Shown piece by piece: positions 24,782 to 34,221 of a stretch of 64,000 bases of DNA. Below the pieces are notes generated by a model that saw only the letters and a list, made by a program, of their open reading frames with translations, did not search any database and had not been told where the DNA came from. The DNA is from Aphelenchoides besseyi (Eukaryota > Nematoda > Chromadorea > Rhabditida > Aphelenchoididae): the NCBI GenBank assembly GCA_024699855.1, contig JAMPIQ010000001.1, forward strand, positions 9,672,001 through 9,736,000, written 5' to 3'. Both the position numbers and the translations under genes were made by a program. Positions within the stretch are counted from its first letter, which is position 1; every line of letters starts with the position of its first letter.

Positions 24782-25469
24782 ATGGATCTCGGTCATGTTT
24801 CGCTTTTCGTGTTACCGTGGTTTGCGTATTTCTTGCGTCTCGATCGGTCGCAATCGAACCTCACCACCCGAATGGCAATGTCCCATCCGCTGCTTCCGAA
24901 CGACGAATTGATTCTGCGCGGAATCTCGGTCCACGTAAGTCTGCTGACCTCAACTTCTGTTTGATCGTATTTCAGGTCGTGACTCTCATCTTTGGCTTGC
25001 TGTGTGTGTTTGTTGATCTGATCAAACTCTTTCGAATCGTGTGGATGATCGTGAACGAGGAGCGGCTTTCGTGGTCCACGATCATGCTCGCCAATTTCAT
25101 CGTCGCGTCGATTGCCGCCACGATCGTTTTGATCTACGCAAACCGATCTGCCAAACCACAACTCTACTGGCCATTCGTGTTCTTTCAAGTGAGTCAGCAG
25201 TCTGAGGCTTTTCGAGCTTGCAGTTTCAGGGATTCTACGTTGTTTTCTTGACCACGTGCTCGATCGTCGGCTTTTCGTTCTTTGTTGTAGCAACGATCCG
25301 CGATGACGATTTTCTTCAATCGATCAAAACCACCAAATCGAATGTTTTTGTCCATTGGCTCATTACGACAGTCTTTGCTTCAGTTCATTTTTACTTTGGA
25401 ATCGTCGTCGTTGATCGTTCTCGCAGGATGCTGAAACGGAGACTGCAAGAAACTACGCCAAACACATAG
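24782..25469 (+). CDS. Multi-pass membrane protein of unknown function
   Basis: Exons 24782-24934, 24976-25188 and 25230-25469 give about 201 residues. Hydrophobic helices are visible: an N-terminal one (VSLFVLPWFAYFL), LIFGLLCVFVDLIKLF, IMLANFIVASIAATIVLIY, FYVVFLTTCSIVGFSFFVV and VFVHWLITTVFASVHFYFG. A short basic tail follows. I do not recognise the family; the four-to-five-helix layout is loosely like MARVEL or small nematode membrane proteins. The ATG at 24782 is used; another lies at 24773 in frame. Upstream, 24500-24630 contains an open stretch bounded by acceptor- and donor-like sites that looks coding but does not join this frame. Part of exon 1 is duplicated in decayed form at 23943-24024. 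Confidence 0.65.
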
Positions 25470-25761
25470 AAGGCCGAAACAATGGACACTTGAACTTCTT
25501 TTGCTGCTCTTAATCTCTTCGTTGTCTTGCGATCTCTTTTCATAGCCGTACAATTTCATCATACCTCTCTATCTCTTGTGTTCGATTGTAAATACTTGCA
25601 ATAAAGGCTATATGCTACACGAGGACTGTTGTCGATATTCGAAGTTAAACTGACTTGGAATACCTTCGAGATTAGCGATTCAAGATCGACCAACGAGACT
25701 GTTCCAGTTTGTCATTTTGCTTGACTGACATTCGGTGTCAGTTACGTTTCTGCGTTGCAGA

Positions 25762-26708
25762 ATGCCGTTCAAACGGATGCTCAATCAACAACTGCCGGCC
25801 GATATCACCTACGTTGTGGAAGTCGGACAAAATGTCTCGGTGGAATGGGACTCACCGACTCCAAATCCTGAACATTGTGAGTCTCTTCAACTCTTTTCTT
25901 GTTTTAACTGTCTTTGTTCGCAGCATTAAACCAAATTTCGTTGTACAGTGGCGCCAACTCAAGCGATGACGACTGGAATTTGGCACCATCGATGCTCGGC
26001 GTCGTTGAATCGACGCCCATTCGATCGCCACATCGTCGAATGGAACTGTCGCCCGGACATTCGTTGCACTATTCAGATGATGGTGAGTTTGTCGGTTGTC
26101 TGTTCTCGAGTTTGTTCTAGAAAATGTGGACCCATCGATCGAGATTCCACGTCTCTCGTTGGATTGCAATTTGTTCACCGCTGACAATGCCTTTGATGTA
26201 CACGTTGTGCTTGATGTCGAAGAAGAACAGCCGATTGTAGAATCAAATCATCAGAAGAAATCGAAAGCTACTCGGGCGAAACCACAGCCAACAAAAAAAG
26301 CTGAAGCTTCAATCAAACCAACACGCGTACTTCCGAAACGTAATGCAAAAGAGAAAACAAAAGCGAACGTCGACAAGCAGAAAACTGTTTCTTCTAAACC
26401 TTCGAGTAAGTTGCAGTCGATATGTTTGCGTGATTGTTCGACATTCAGAATCGACAAAAGAAAAGAAATCAGAAGAACAGGCGACTCCAAAACTTAAGAC
26501 CACAAAGGACACGATTGCGAAGTCCAAAGGTGAACCAAACTTTCCAACTACTTCAACAAGCTTTTTAGCTGCTCAAGACCCAAAAAGCAAACGTGGCCGT
26601 GCAGCAAAGAAACAAAACACTTCAACGTCAACGACAAACAACAAGAAGAAATCGCAGCGGTCGCCGTATCCCAAACGACAACGTCAAAATCGTGTTAAAT
26701 ATTGTTGA
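25762..26708 (+). CDS. Basic, probably nuclear protein with SPYPKR tail
   Basis: Four exons: 25762-25876, 25924-26082, 26121-26405, 26449-26708; 272 residues. The first half is acidic/neutral with SP and TP sites (ESTPIRSPHRR, MELSPGHS). The second half is strongly basic and Lys/Ser/Thr-rich (KKSKATRAKPQPTKK, SKRGRAAKKQN), as in chromatin or nucleolar proteins. The last 20 residues contain QRSPYPKRQRQNR, which shares SPYPKR with the end of the chromatin-type protein at 20263-21228. No domain is recognised. The ATG is preceded by TTGCAG-A, a possible trans-splice acceptor. A nuclear location is inferred from composition only. Confidence 0.7.
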
Positions 26709-26822
26709 ACATAACCCCACTCACTAGCCACACAGTTTCGTTGTTTATTCGAATGTGAAACAAAGTCGTCTAATGACCAATTCTATTCTACACGTTCTTC
26801 CTGTTTTAGTCTAAGTAAACAC

Positions 26823-27245
26823 TCAGTCGTTATTGTACGCATTTTTGTAGGATTTCGACATTTTGATTGTTCTTAGCTTATAAACAAGCATCTTGACTGT
26901 TGAAGCTGATTTTGTGTTTAAACATCTTATAGTCGATTCATGCCTCAAATTTGTTGGAATTTTGAAGCCTACAATTGAGCACTTGAAATTTCGACGTTTC
27001 TCTTCGACCACAACAATCAACGTGATCTCGAGTGTATGGACAATGAAAGGAATGTCCGTTGCGTCTATCAGTTTCAGTCTTCTTGACCACTTAACACAAA
27101 CAGTTACACGAAACGAATCCACTTGTGAAGTCTCTCGCGTGTTTTCGAACGTATTCCATTTGCTCACAATAAAAAACATCGAGAGGAGGAGACTGAACAT
27201 CAGCATCCGAATATTTAAACAAACGAAATGATTAGCGAACCCCAC
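26823..27245 (-). CDS. Hypothetical secreted or membrane-anchored protein
   Basis: A single uninterrupted minus-strand frame of 140 codons. The N-terminus has a hydrophobic stretch (MLMFSLLLSMFFIVS) that could be a signal peptide or anchor; the remainder is basic with four cysteines. Codon choice resembles that of neighbouring genes. Unlike almost all genes here it has no intron, and I recognise no domain. It is head to head with the micro-exon gene, 41 bases from its start, so the two could share a promoter. It may instead be a chance frame. Confidence 0.35.
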   Translation of the reverse strand: MGFANHFVCLNIRMLMFSLLLSMFFIVSKWNTFENTRETSQVDSFRVTVCVKWSRRLKLIDATDIPFIVHTLEITLIVVVEEKRRNFKCSIVGFKIPTNLRHESTIRCLNTKSASTVKMLVYKLRTIKMSKSYKNAYNND

Positions 27246-27286
27246 AGTTGCCCTTCAGTTTCTATTCACAATTTGAAACTGTAGTG

Positions 27287-28585
27287 ATGTTGAAATTCAG
27301 TTCTTTCAATAATCCAATTGTTACTAGTGTCGTTCTTTTTCTACTCATCGATTTGACTGTTGCGCAATGCGGTTGTCCGAATTGCCAGCCATGTTGTGAT
27401 CAACAGTATCTTTGTTTCTTGCGTGCACCACCCGTTGGTTGTGCTTGTCCCGGTCCATTGCTTTTTCCACCTCCAGGTAACAGAATGCTTATCAATTTGC
27501 TGTTAACAACAAAATGTCCAACTTTGTATAATCGACTGTTTTAGTGCCCGCTTTACCGCCACCACCGCGTAAGTTTCGAGTTTTCGACGCCAACGCTAAC
27601 TGGAATCGTTTAGCTACACCATATTACATGCAACCGGGATTACCGCCGTGTAAGGACATTGGCATTAGTTCAATTCATAACTGCCTTTACAGTACCACTT
27701 CAGTCAGCATTTGCATCACCACCCAATCCGCTACTTTACGCACCACCTCCGCCTATGCCGTTCTACCAGCCACCACCGTGTTTCTGTGGACCGCAGCAAA
27801 GTAAGTCGTGAATCTTGAGAACTGTCGACAATTTCATTTAAGATCCATGTTCTTGCACAACCTTGCTTCCACCGCGTAAGTAGCAAGTTCTTGTTGACAG
27901 CGGTAATGAAAATCGTTTAGCTCCGCCACCATGCTTCTGCGATTCTGGTATGTCTAACAGTCAAGAGTTGTTTTCACAATCCAATAATATCTCCAATCGA
28001 TTTAACCACTCAATTTGTTGTAAGCGAGCAGTTACCGGACAGAATAATAAAACCAATTGCAAACTTGTTCCGACTTGTAACTGCTCAACTTTTCCCAATT
28101 TGAAAGAAGGTTTTAACTCATGCATTAACTAGTTGGATTTCTAGGTCCATGTCCTTGTATGGTACCTCTTCCGCCGCCACGTAAGTTTCAGATTCTCGTC
28201 GATAATCTTAATTGAAATCGTTCAGCTCCAGCTTTTGCTCCATTGCCTTTGCCATCTGGTCCATTGGTCAGTAGTCAAATAGGCATCAAGATTGTCTTTG
28301 TTTTTAGTTCGAATTCCTTCCTCCACCACCGGTGGGAGTGCCAGCTTTTGCGGCGCCAATGTGTCCGTGTGGACCAAACGGTTTCAATTTGTTCATGATC
28401 AATGATAATCTTTTAGTTCAGTTAAACCGTGTATGTGCCCGGCAAGTTCGTATCTTTTTCGCTATCCGTTTGCTCGTTCACGCAAATTCCGACGCTATCG
28501 TCCCGAAACAAAATCAATTGTTGCCAAAGATTCGTCTTCTGTTGGAACAAAAGTCGAAGCCAAAACGGATGCTAAAACCTCTTAA
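27287..28585 (+). CDS. Secreted Pro/Cys-rich protein encoded by micro-exons
   Basis: Ten exons: 27287-27476, 27545-27568, 27614-27649, 27693-27800, 27843-27875, 27921-27947, 28145-28180, 28226-28266, 28308-28380, 28422-28585. Nearly all introns are phase 1 and middle exons are 24-41 bases. Residues 1 to about 26 are a signal peptide (VTSVVLFLLIDLTVAQ). The mature protein alternates proline runs (PALPPPP, PPPPMPFYQPPP) with paired-cysteine motifs (CFCGP, CSC, CFCDS, CPCM, CPCG, CMCP) and ends in a basic tail. Three introns (27569-27613, 27876-27920, 28181-28225) are each exactly 45 bases, similar in sequence, and followed by exons starting CT-(A/C)C, so exon-intron units were duplicated. No family is recognised; an extracellular structural or secretory role is inference. 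Confidence 0.75.
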
Positions 28586-28913
28586 ACAACAGACTGAACT
28601 CTCCTACATAACCACATTAATCGTGTATTTATTTTGTTGAACGAATATGTCAACGAATAAACTTGTCTTCATTACTCCCGAGTAATTTTTCGAATGCAAC
28701 GGTATGTTAGAAATTCCATTGAATACAAACCAAGATCACGAATTCCTGAATGCACTTCGCAAACAAAACTGTTCGTCAAGTGGTTTATCAACAGCCGGAT
28801 ATCTTCTCCCACTCATCACAACGAAAAGCCAATCGAATTCGAGAGGATGACCACTCGAACATGATAAACAAACAAAAAAGTTTATAAAACAAAAAAAAGA
28901 TTAACAAAGATTA

Positions 28914-29955
28914 TTACAAAGATTGTTTATTTGAGTTGTTAATTAAACTGTCGGCAGCAGGCAGCGGAGTCTTCGACGGGAAACAGCACCTTTCATGTTC
29001 ACGCATCTGAGGTTTGTCTGTGAAAACTTGGTTACAGTACTTGCATTCGAACGTTCCGTCTGAAACAACGAACGTAATCAAACGGCGTAAGATCGACTTA
29101 CTGTGAACTGGCAAATGAGTTCTCTTCAAATAGCCAAGACGTTTGTACATTTTCCCACAAACTGGACACTCGTATTGGCCGTTTTGATTCACATCTTTCG
29201 GTTTTTTGATTTCTCCCTTCTTAATTTCTCGTTTCTTCTGCGGCTTTTGAACATACACGGAATTCATTTGAGCAATTTCTTCGGGTGCCATCGGAGCCGC
29301 TGACTTCTGAGCGAGAAGCAGTTTGAGTTGTTCGAATGCAGTCAACGAGTGCGAAAATGATGTTTGTTGAAAAGACGGTTGCATCAACGACGGCTGTTGA
29401 AATGACGTTGATTGTCCGAGGGTTTGTTGTGCACCGACGGTAATCGACGGCAGCGATTGATACTGAAGAGCGGCCGTGGTGTAAATCGACGGGTATTGAA
29501 GATAACCGGTTGGTTGATCCATTTGAATCGACAATTCGGGAGATTGATTCGAATCGACTGAATTGCGAGATTGTTGAGAAGAAGGGTCGGGTGTCGATCC
29601 GAACGTGTACTGTGAATACATTGGAAACGGATGATAGAACGAATGGCAATTCAACTCGGCTTGTCGAAGTGCTAGTTGTTGTTGCAACGAAAGATGCTCC
29701 AAATAGCTGGCCACTAAACATGAAAGAAATAAGCGAATGAACGTGCTATGCAATCGCAACGGATTGTAATTTCTTTACACCGCTTTTGATTTTTGCAAGA
29801 AAACGCGTAGAACTAACTGCTTTTAGAAGTCAAATATTGATCGGACTGCTAACAACAAACAACCTAATGAAAACAACTCTCGATGAACTCGATTCAGACT
29901 TACAATTCTCGTATTCCAAGGTGTTGACCGGTGGAGATGACGAGTTTTGGTTCAT
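28914..29955 (-). CDS. Zinc-finger protein (C2H2 + C2HC), Gln-rich
   Basis: Minus-strand exons 29904-29955, 29102-29713 and 28914-29059 give 269 residues. The first exon (MNQNSSSPPVNTLEYEN) was found by its donor at 29903 and phase match; reading on upstream of 29713 instead runs through an intron. Residues about 20-150 are Gln/Ser/Tyr-rich, as in transcription activators. A basic patch (KKREIKKGEIKKPK) precedes finger 1, CPVC...HLPVH with 13 rather than 12 residues between the second Cys and first His. Finger 2, CKYC...HERCC, replaces the last His by Cys. DNA binding and nuclear location are expected from the fingers; the target is unknown and no closer family is recognised. Confidence 0.75.
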
Positions 29956-30604
29956 TGATATTCGAACGGTTACAAGAAAAAAACGAAAAGAAGGTTCCGC
30001 ACCAAAGTTGAATCAAATCGTCTGTCAGAAACCGATTTGGCGCTAAATCTTTGTTGTTGGTTGCTGTTTCTTTACACTTTAGCGCGCTGTACTTGTGCGA
30101 TCAGTCTGCGAAGACTTGTCGTTCGAATGGTCTGTTAATTTCTTCATAGATCTTCTATTTTAATCTCATGAATCACGAGCATGTTGCTTGGTTTGTGCAC
30201 TAGAGCGTCTTCAAGTCAAGTTGCCATTTGTTTCAATTAGCAATTTCGATCGTTTTTGGCATTTGTTTTGCTTATTGTTCTCGTTGGCGCAACACATCAA
30301 AAAGTTTGTTCGACATTTGGGATTCAAAAGGCAAATTTGAAGCGGAAAGTGCAAGCGGCGGATTTCTTTCCGATCGTCTTTCTCGACCCAACCGGCCGAC
30401 TATACGATTTCCGATCGTTTGTTGTTGTAACGAACAAAGTGGCCCGACTGATTGCTCCGTATCTCGTCTCCCACTCTCGACTGTTGAGTCAGTGGTTTTT
30501 TCACACAAACGCCTTCACTTTGTTATCAGTCGTGTGTTTCGATTGAATTTAAACCAAACAACGCGGTTGATTTGTTTGTTTTCAGTTTCATTCAACGATC
30601 TTCC

Positions 30605-30929
30605 TATGGCTCTCGAACGTGCACCTCCAACAACTCGAACTCCCGTCCATCAATCTCAGACTTCACGTTGGTTTGAAAGTCCCGAATGTCCGAAGGCACC
30701 GCGAAAACGTCAAGTCGCTTACTCTCCACCATCGACGCCGAAACGCAAAGTTCGACGTGTAAGTTTCAGACGACCATAGCATCTTCATGGTCGTGCATTT
30801 CAGAAAGCGCTCTTCAAACCAACTGAACGCTTGACGGACTTCGATTTTGCTGTTCGACTCAAAGCGGCTGTCGAATCGAACAGAAACAAGAACGAATCGG
30901 ATCGTGCACTTCGTCCAGTTAACCACTGA
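30605..30929 (+). CDS. Small basic protein of unknown function
   Basis: Two exons (30605-30758 and 30804-30929) give about 92 residues. It is rich in Pro, Arg and Lys with several proline-directed sites (ESPECPKAP, YSPPSTPKRKVRR), then a charged helical C-terminus (DFDFAVRLKAAVESN). The STPKRK patch could be a nuclear localisation signal regulated by CDK-type phosphorylation; this is inference. A GTTTTCAG acceptor lies 20 bases before the ATG, so the mRNA is trans-spliced or has a 5' UTR intron. The open frame that continues upstream of the acceptor is not considered coding. AATAAA follows about 50 bases after the stop. Confidence 0.55.
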
Positions 30930-31219
30930 CTTCTCTTCCCATTCTATCGACTGTTTTGTTGTTATCGACGGTCATTAATAAAATTTGTTGTTGAAAGTTA
31001 CGAGTTTACTGCTCCAATAAAAAAGAATCAACAGTGAGTGAATGGGAAGGAATGCGGTAGATATCTGCAATGTTAGAGACAACTTGGGAGTCTTTCACAC
31101 AACGGAGCACAGAGATAACATCGATAGGAATAAATAGAGGGCAAGGTGAACAAAAAGACCGAATTTTGAACAAAAATTGCGGGAAATCAAAATGAATTGA
31201 CTAGACGATGAAATTTGCG

Positions 31220-32350
31220 CTAAACGATCGAAAGAAACAGAAGCAAGGTCAAGAGTCCGAACGCGTGTTGAGAGCTGGCAGAGTTGGCCGGACGTTGTTT
31301 TTCCGAAGGGCTGAAATCGACGGGCAATTTACGAGCTGAAAATTGAAGGTCAATGATAATCACCACGAGTTGAGACTTACGCTCAGGACAACAAACGTAT
31401 TGGTGGCAGACGAAATGATCTCCCGGACAATCGGAGTCCTTAGCGCAAACCGCCGGACCGTAAGCTGAAGAAAATGGACGATTGTTGTTCGGACAAACGT
31501 TTGGCAATTTGCAAGCCTTACGACAGACCATCTGTAAATGGTCCGATTATTAAATTGCAATTTTGGTTTATTTTGCTCAAACACCTGGACGCTGAATTCA
31601 CACGAACTCGCACGCAGATGTTCAACGGATGAGTGAGTCGATGTTATGACATGGCCTATTACTTACCTTATCATCAAATTGATTTTGATTGCCGCCAATT
31701 CCCTTGTACATAAACTTTTGACAATCGTTTGCTGTCGAGTTGTAAAACCATTTGGTGGATGGATTAGAAATCTCGTGAACGTCTTCTCGTCCTTCTTCCA
31801 TCGGTTGACTGCACAAATCAGTGAATTCAGCTGAAAACAAACGGATTAAGAGTGGAAATGATTGTGCAAACTTACGATCTTTCATACAACAAACTTTTTG
31901 AGGAAGCACGCAAAACGCATTGATCGGGCAACTGTCCATGAGGGTCGAGGAATTGAAATCGCAACTCGTACGGTATCCGTCTTTTTCCGAGTAGAGTTTT
32001 GATGGACAGGGGTTCTCGGTGCACTTGTTGATACATTCATCTTTAGTCAAATAACGATTGTCGTTTCCCTTTTCTCCCTTGTACGTAAACTGTTCACAAG
32101 TCGCTTCATCGTTGTTGAAGAACCAAAGTTTGAGTTTCTGATCACCACTTCCAGCATCTTGCGGGAGTTTGCAGGCCTCGGGAACTGTAAATGCTAAAAC
32201 GAAGCTCATGAATTGTTGTATGCTTGTCTCTGCCTTACGGACTGCGACTTCTCGATCCGATTGAGCGATTTGATACGTCACTTCTCGACCGGCCGGATTG
32301 GCCACAACGATGGTTGTAAGAACAAGACCAACGAACAGGAGATTGAGCAT
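31220..32350 (-). CDS. Secreted/GPI-type protein with two four-Cys Kunitz domains
   Basis: Minus-strand exons 32239-32350, 31876-32184, 31667-31830, 31381-31531 and 31220-31335; 283 residues. A signal peptide (LLFVGLVLTTIVVA) leads. Two Kunitz-like domains follow (about 40-92 and 145-197): each keeps the C..FxYKG..GN.N.F....C...C framework, for example EQFTYKGEKGNDN and QKFMYKGIGGNQN. In both, the second and fourth cysteines are missing (the Cys after YKG is Glu or Ile), so only two of the three disulfides remain. Between and after them are cysteine-rich segments (CPINAFCVLPQKVCC, CAKDSDCPGDHFVC) like nematode lustrin/WAP-type repeats. The C-terminus ends in a hydrophobic stretch (FGLLTLLLFLSIV) after a small-residue region, suggesting GPI anchoring. 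The exon 3/4 junction is chosen because it restores the C...C of domain 2. Confidence 0.82.
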
Positions 32351-32452
32351 TTTGATTGCACTAAAAACAAATTTCAAATCAAAGTACGTCGACGATTTCG
32401 ATATGCAAACACACGAACTGAATTTGTTCATCTAACGATCTTTTTTTATCGA

Positions 32453-32692
32453 ACTGTCACGTCAACGGCGGCCGTTGAGTTCCAAGTCGACAGAAAGCGA
32501 AGAACACGCGGCAAAATGGACGCCGACGCAGAAATCTATGTTGTGGTGGGAAGAGCGAATTTCGTCAGCACCACGAATCAGTCCGCCCAACAACTGCGGT
32601 GCGTTGATTATGATGGAAGACGAGGCAAAAAGCGCAAACGATGTTGAGCGATCGACAGAACACCTCCGTCCAACTGCTCGGCGCTTCGCTTT
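32453..32692. repeat. 240-bp duplicated segment, copy 1
   Basis: Identical to 36880-37119 at 239 of 240 positions (one G/A difference at 32683 versus 37110). It begins 103 bases upstream of the Kunitz gene start. It contains a hairpin-like CAACGG-CGG-CCGTTG and a 43-codon frame beginning MDADAEIYVVVGRANF and ending GKKRKRC. Copy 1 continues after a 339-base extra segment (32693-33031) into a second matching block at 33032-33120. Confidence 0.95.
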
Positions 32693-33031
32693 ACCGCGCC
32701 ATCGATTTGCGAAACCCCAACGGTGTTGAGGTCGCGGCGTGTTCGTGGGCGCGTTACATAACAGCGAAAAAACAACCCTACGGTCAATCGGAGGGCGGAG
32801 ATAAACAACGGTCGAACTGCTGACTAATGCGATTCGAACATTTGGTCGCGTTCGGCACACGACGAAGTTCCCGCCGCCGCGATTTGATGGCCATTGAATG
32901 GACGGATTCTCGCAATCGCCTAAAGACCTCTCATTATTACAACCGTTTGGCTCGGTCCGGACACTCGACTCTCGCGGAACAATTGATGGGAATTAGCGGC
33001 CTCTTCGACGCCACAACTTGTCAACGGCGCT

Positions 33032-33120
33032 CGCTTTCCAACGGAAATCCCTTCAATTTGACAACAACAACAAAACAAAACGGGAAACAAACGCGCAATT
33101 TGAGAACAAATTCAACGGCA
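33032..33120. repeat. 89-bp second block of the duplication, copy 1
   Basis: Matches 37114-37202 at 85 of 89 positions. Together with 32453-32692 it shows that copy 1 carries an extra 339 bases. The extra segment is bordered by near-identical 13-14 base sequences ending in CGCTTT (32679-32692 and 33025-33037), so copy 2 may have lost it by recombination between short repeats. Confidence 0.9.
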
Positions 33121-33862
33121 AAAGCTAAGATCGGCAGTTGAGATCGAAAACAAAAACACGAAGGTTGCCATGTGATGATCGTTTTACAAACGCGCTCAAT
33201 TTCCACATGCAAATCGTTTTGCACGCTCAAATGATTCACCAAGAAATTGCGGCCAATAGGAACACTTCTGATCACACTGAAAAGAGCATTTCATTTAGGG
33301 AATGTAACAAGAATTTAGAATTCGAAGCCTCCCAAATGCTTTGAGCTTTTAAATTCGTTTGAAATTCGGAATTCGATAAAGTTGTAGACCGATTTAATCC
33401 TAAAATTAACTCGATAGCGATGGCACACTTCTTTTTGCTCGCAAATTCAGTTTCGATATTGAACGTCAGTTCGTGTTCTTAGAAGGTCTCTAAGTTGTGA
33501 TCTTGAGCTCCCAATTAAAGCAAAGTTCACTGTTAAAAAGAAAAAGGCTTTTTCATTTGGACAGTAGATGACACGCTGGAGTTCTTAACCGTATAATATC
33601 TGGTATTCGTTGAGTACACAACGACGTGCGTTGGCAAGTAATCTCAAATATTTGTACATTCCTTATTGCTGCTGATTGAGCGGCCACAAAAATGGAGATT
33701 GATTAGTCGGATTGTACGAAGTTTCATACGAGAATCAAGTTCTTGCACTTACTTGACCAACAATTATGCTCTGTGTTGTCCGCTTGTTTGAAAGTTATGT
33801 GTCAACTGGAACTCGACTTCATTTTTACTTGATCACAATTTTTGAGTTATCGGTCTGCTGCG

Positions 33863-34221
33863 ATGTTTCTGCTCTCAACTCTTCTGAAATTTCTTGTCAT
33901 TTGGATTCTTTTTGTCGTAATGATTGATGGTTTCAGTGAGTTTCCATCGTTCAATCATTTAAATCATCTACAGACATCCTTGGACCAAGTTACATGAAAA
34001 ACATCTGTAAAGATCAAACAGTCGATGATGAGTATATGGGCTGCTGTACCAATGAGTGCTGTCAAGATCTCTGCGTGGAACGTGGTGCGATGGTTTACAA
34101 GAAGAATGTTGTTAATCACACTGAGGAGAACCATGAAGAAAAGATGGTGGAGCTTGGTTGGATTAACAACATAGCGGAATGTCTTTGTGAATGTTGTTGG
34201 CTATTGCTATCTTATGTCTAA
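33863..34221 (+). CDS. Small secreted ten-cysteine protein
   Basis: Two exons (33863-33935 and 33974-34221) encode 106 residues. The first 24 residues are a strong signal peptide (FLVIWILFVVMIDGF). The mature part has ten cysteines, several paired (GCCTNECCQDLC, ECLCECCW), and one N-glycosylation site (NHT). The short final hydrophobic stretch (LLLSYV) is too small for an anchor. I recognise no family; it resembles the many lineage-specific cysteine-rich effectors or venom-like peptides of nematodes only in general design. No neighbour is related. Confidence 0.65.

Noticed and set aside
29714..29759. N-terminal extension of the zinc-finger gene with a signal-like sequence
   Set aside because: It is intron read-through; an acceptor at 29714 joins in phase to a better first exon at 29904-29955.
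30228..30779. Long plus-strand frame that includes the small basic protein
   Set aside because: A strong acceptor lies just before the ATG at 30605, and the upstream part has no domain and competes with another frame; it is probably 5' UTR, intron or intergenic sequence.
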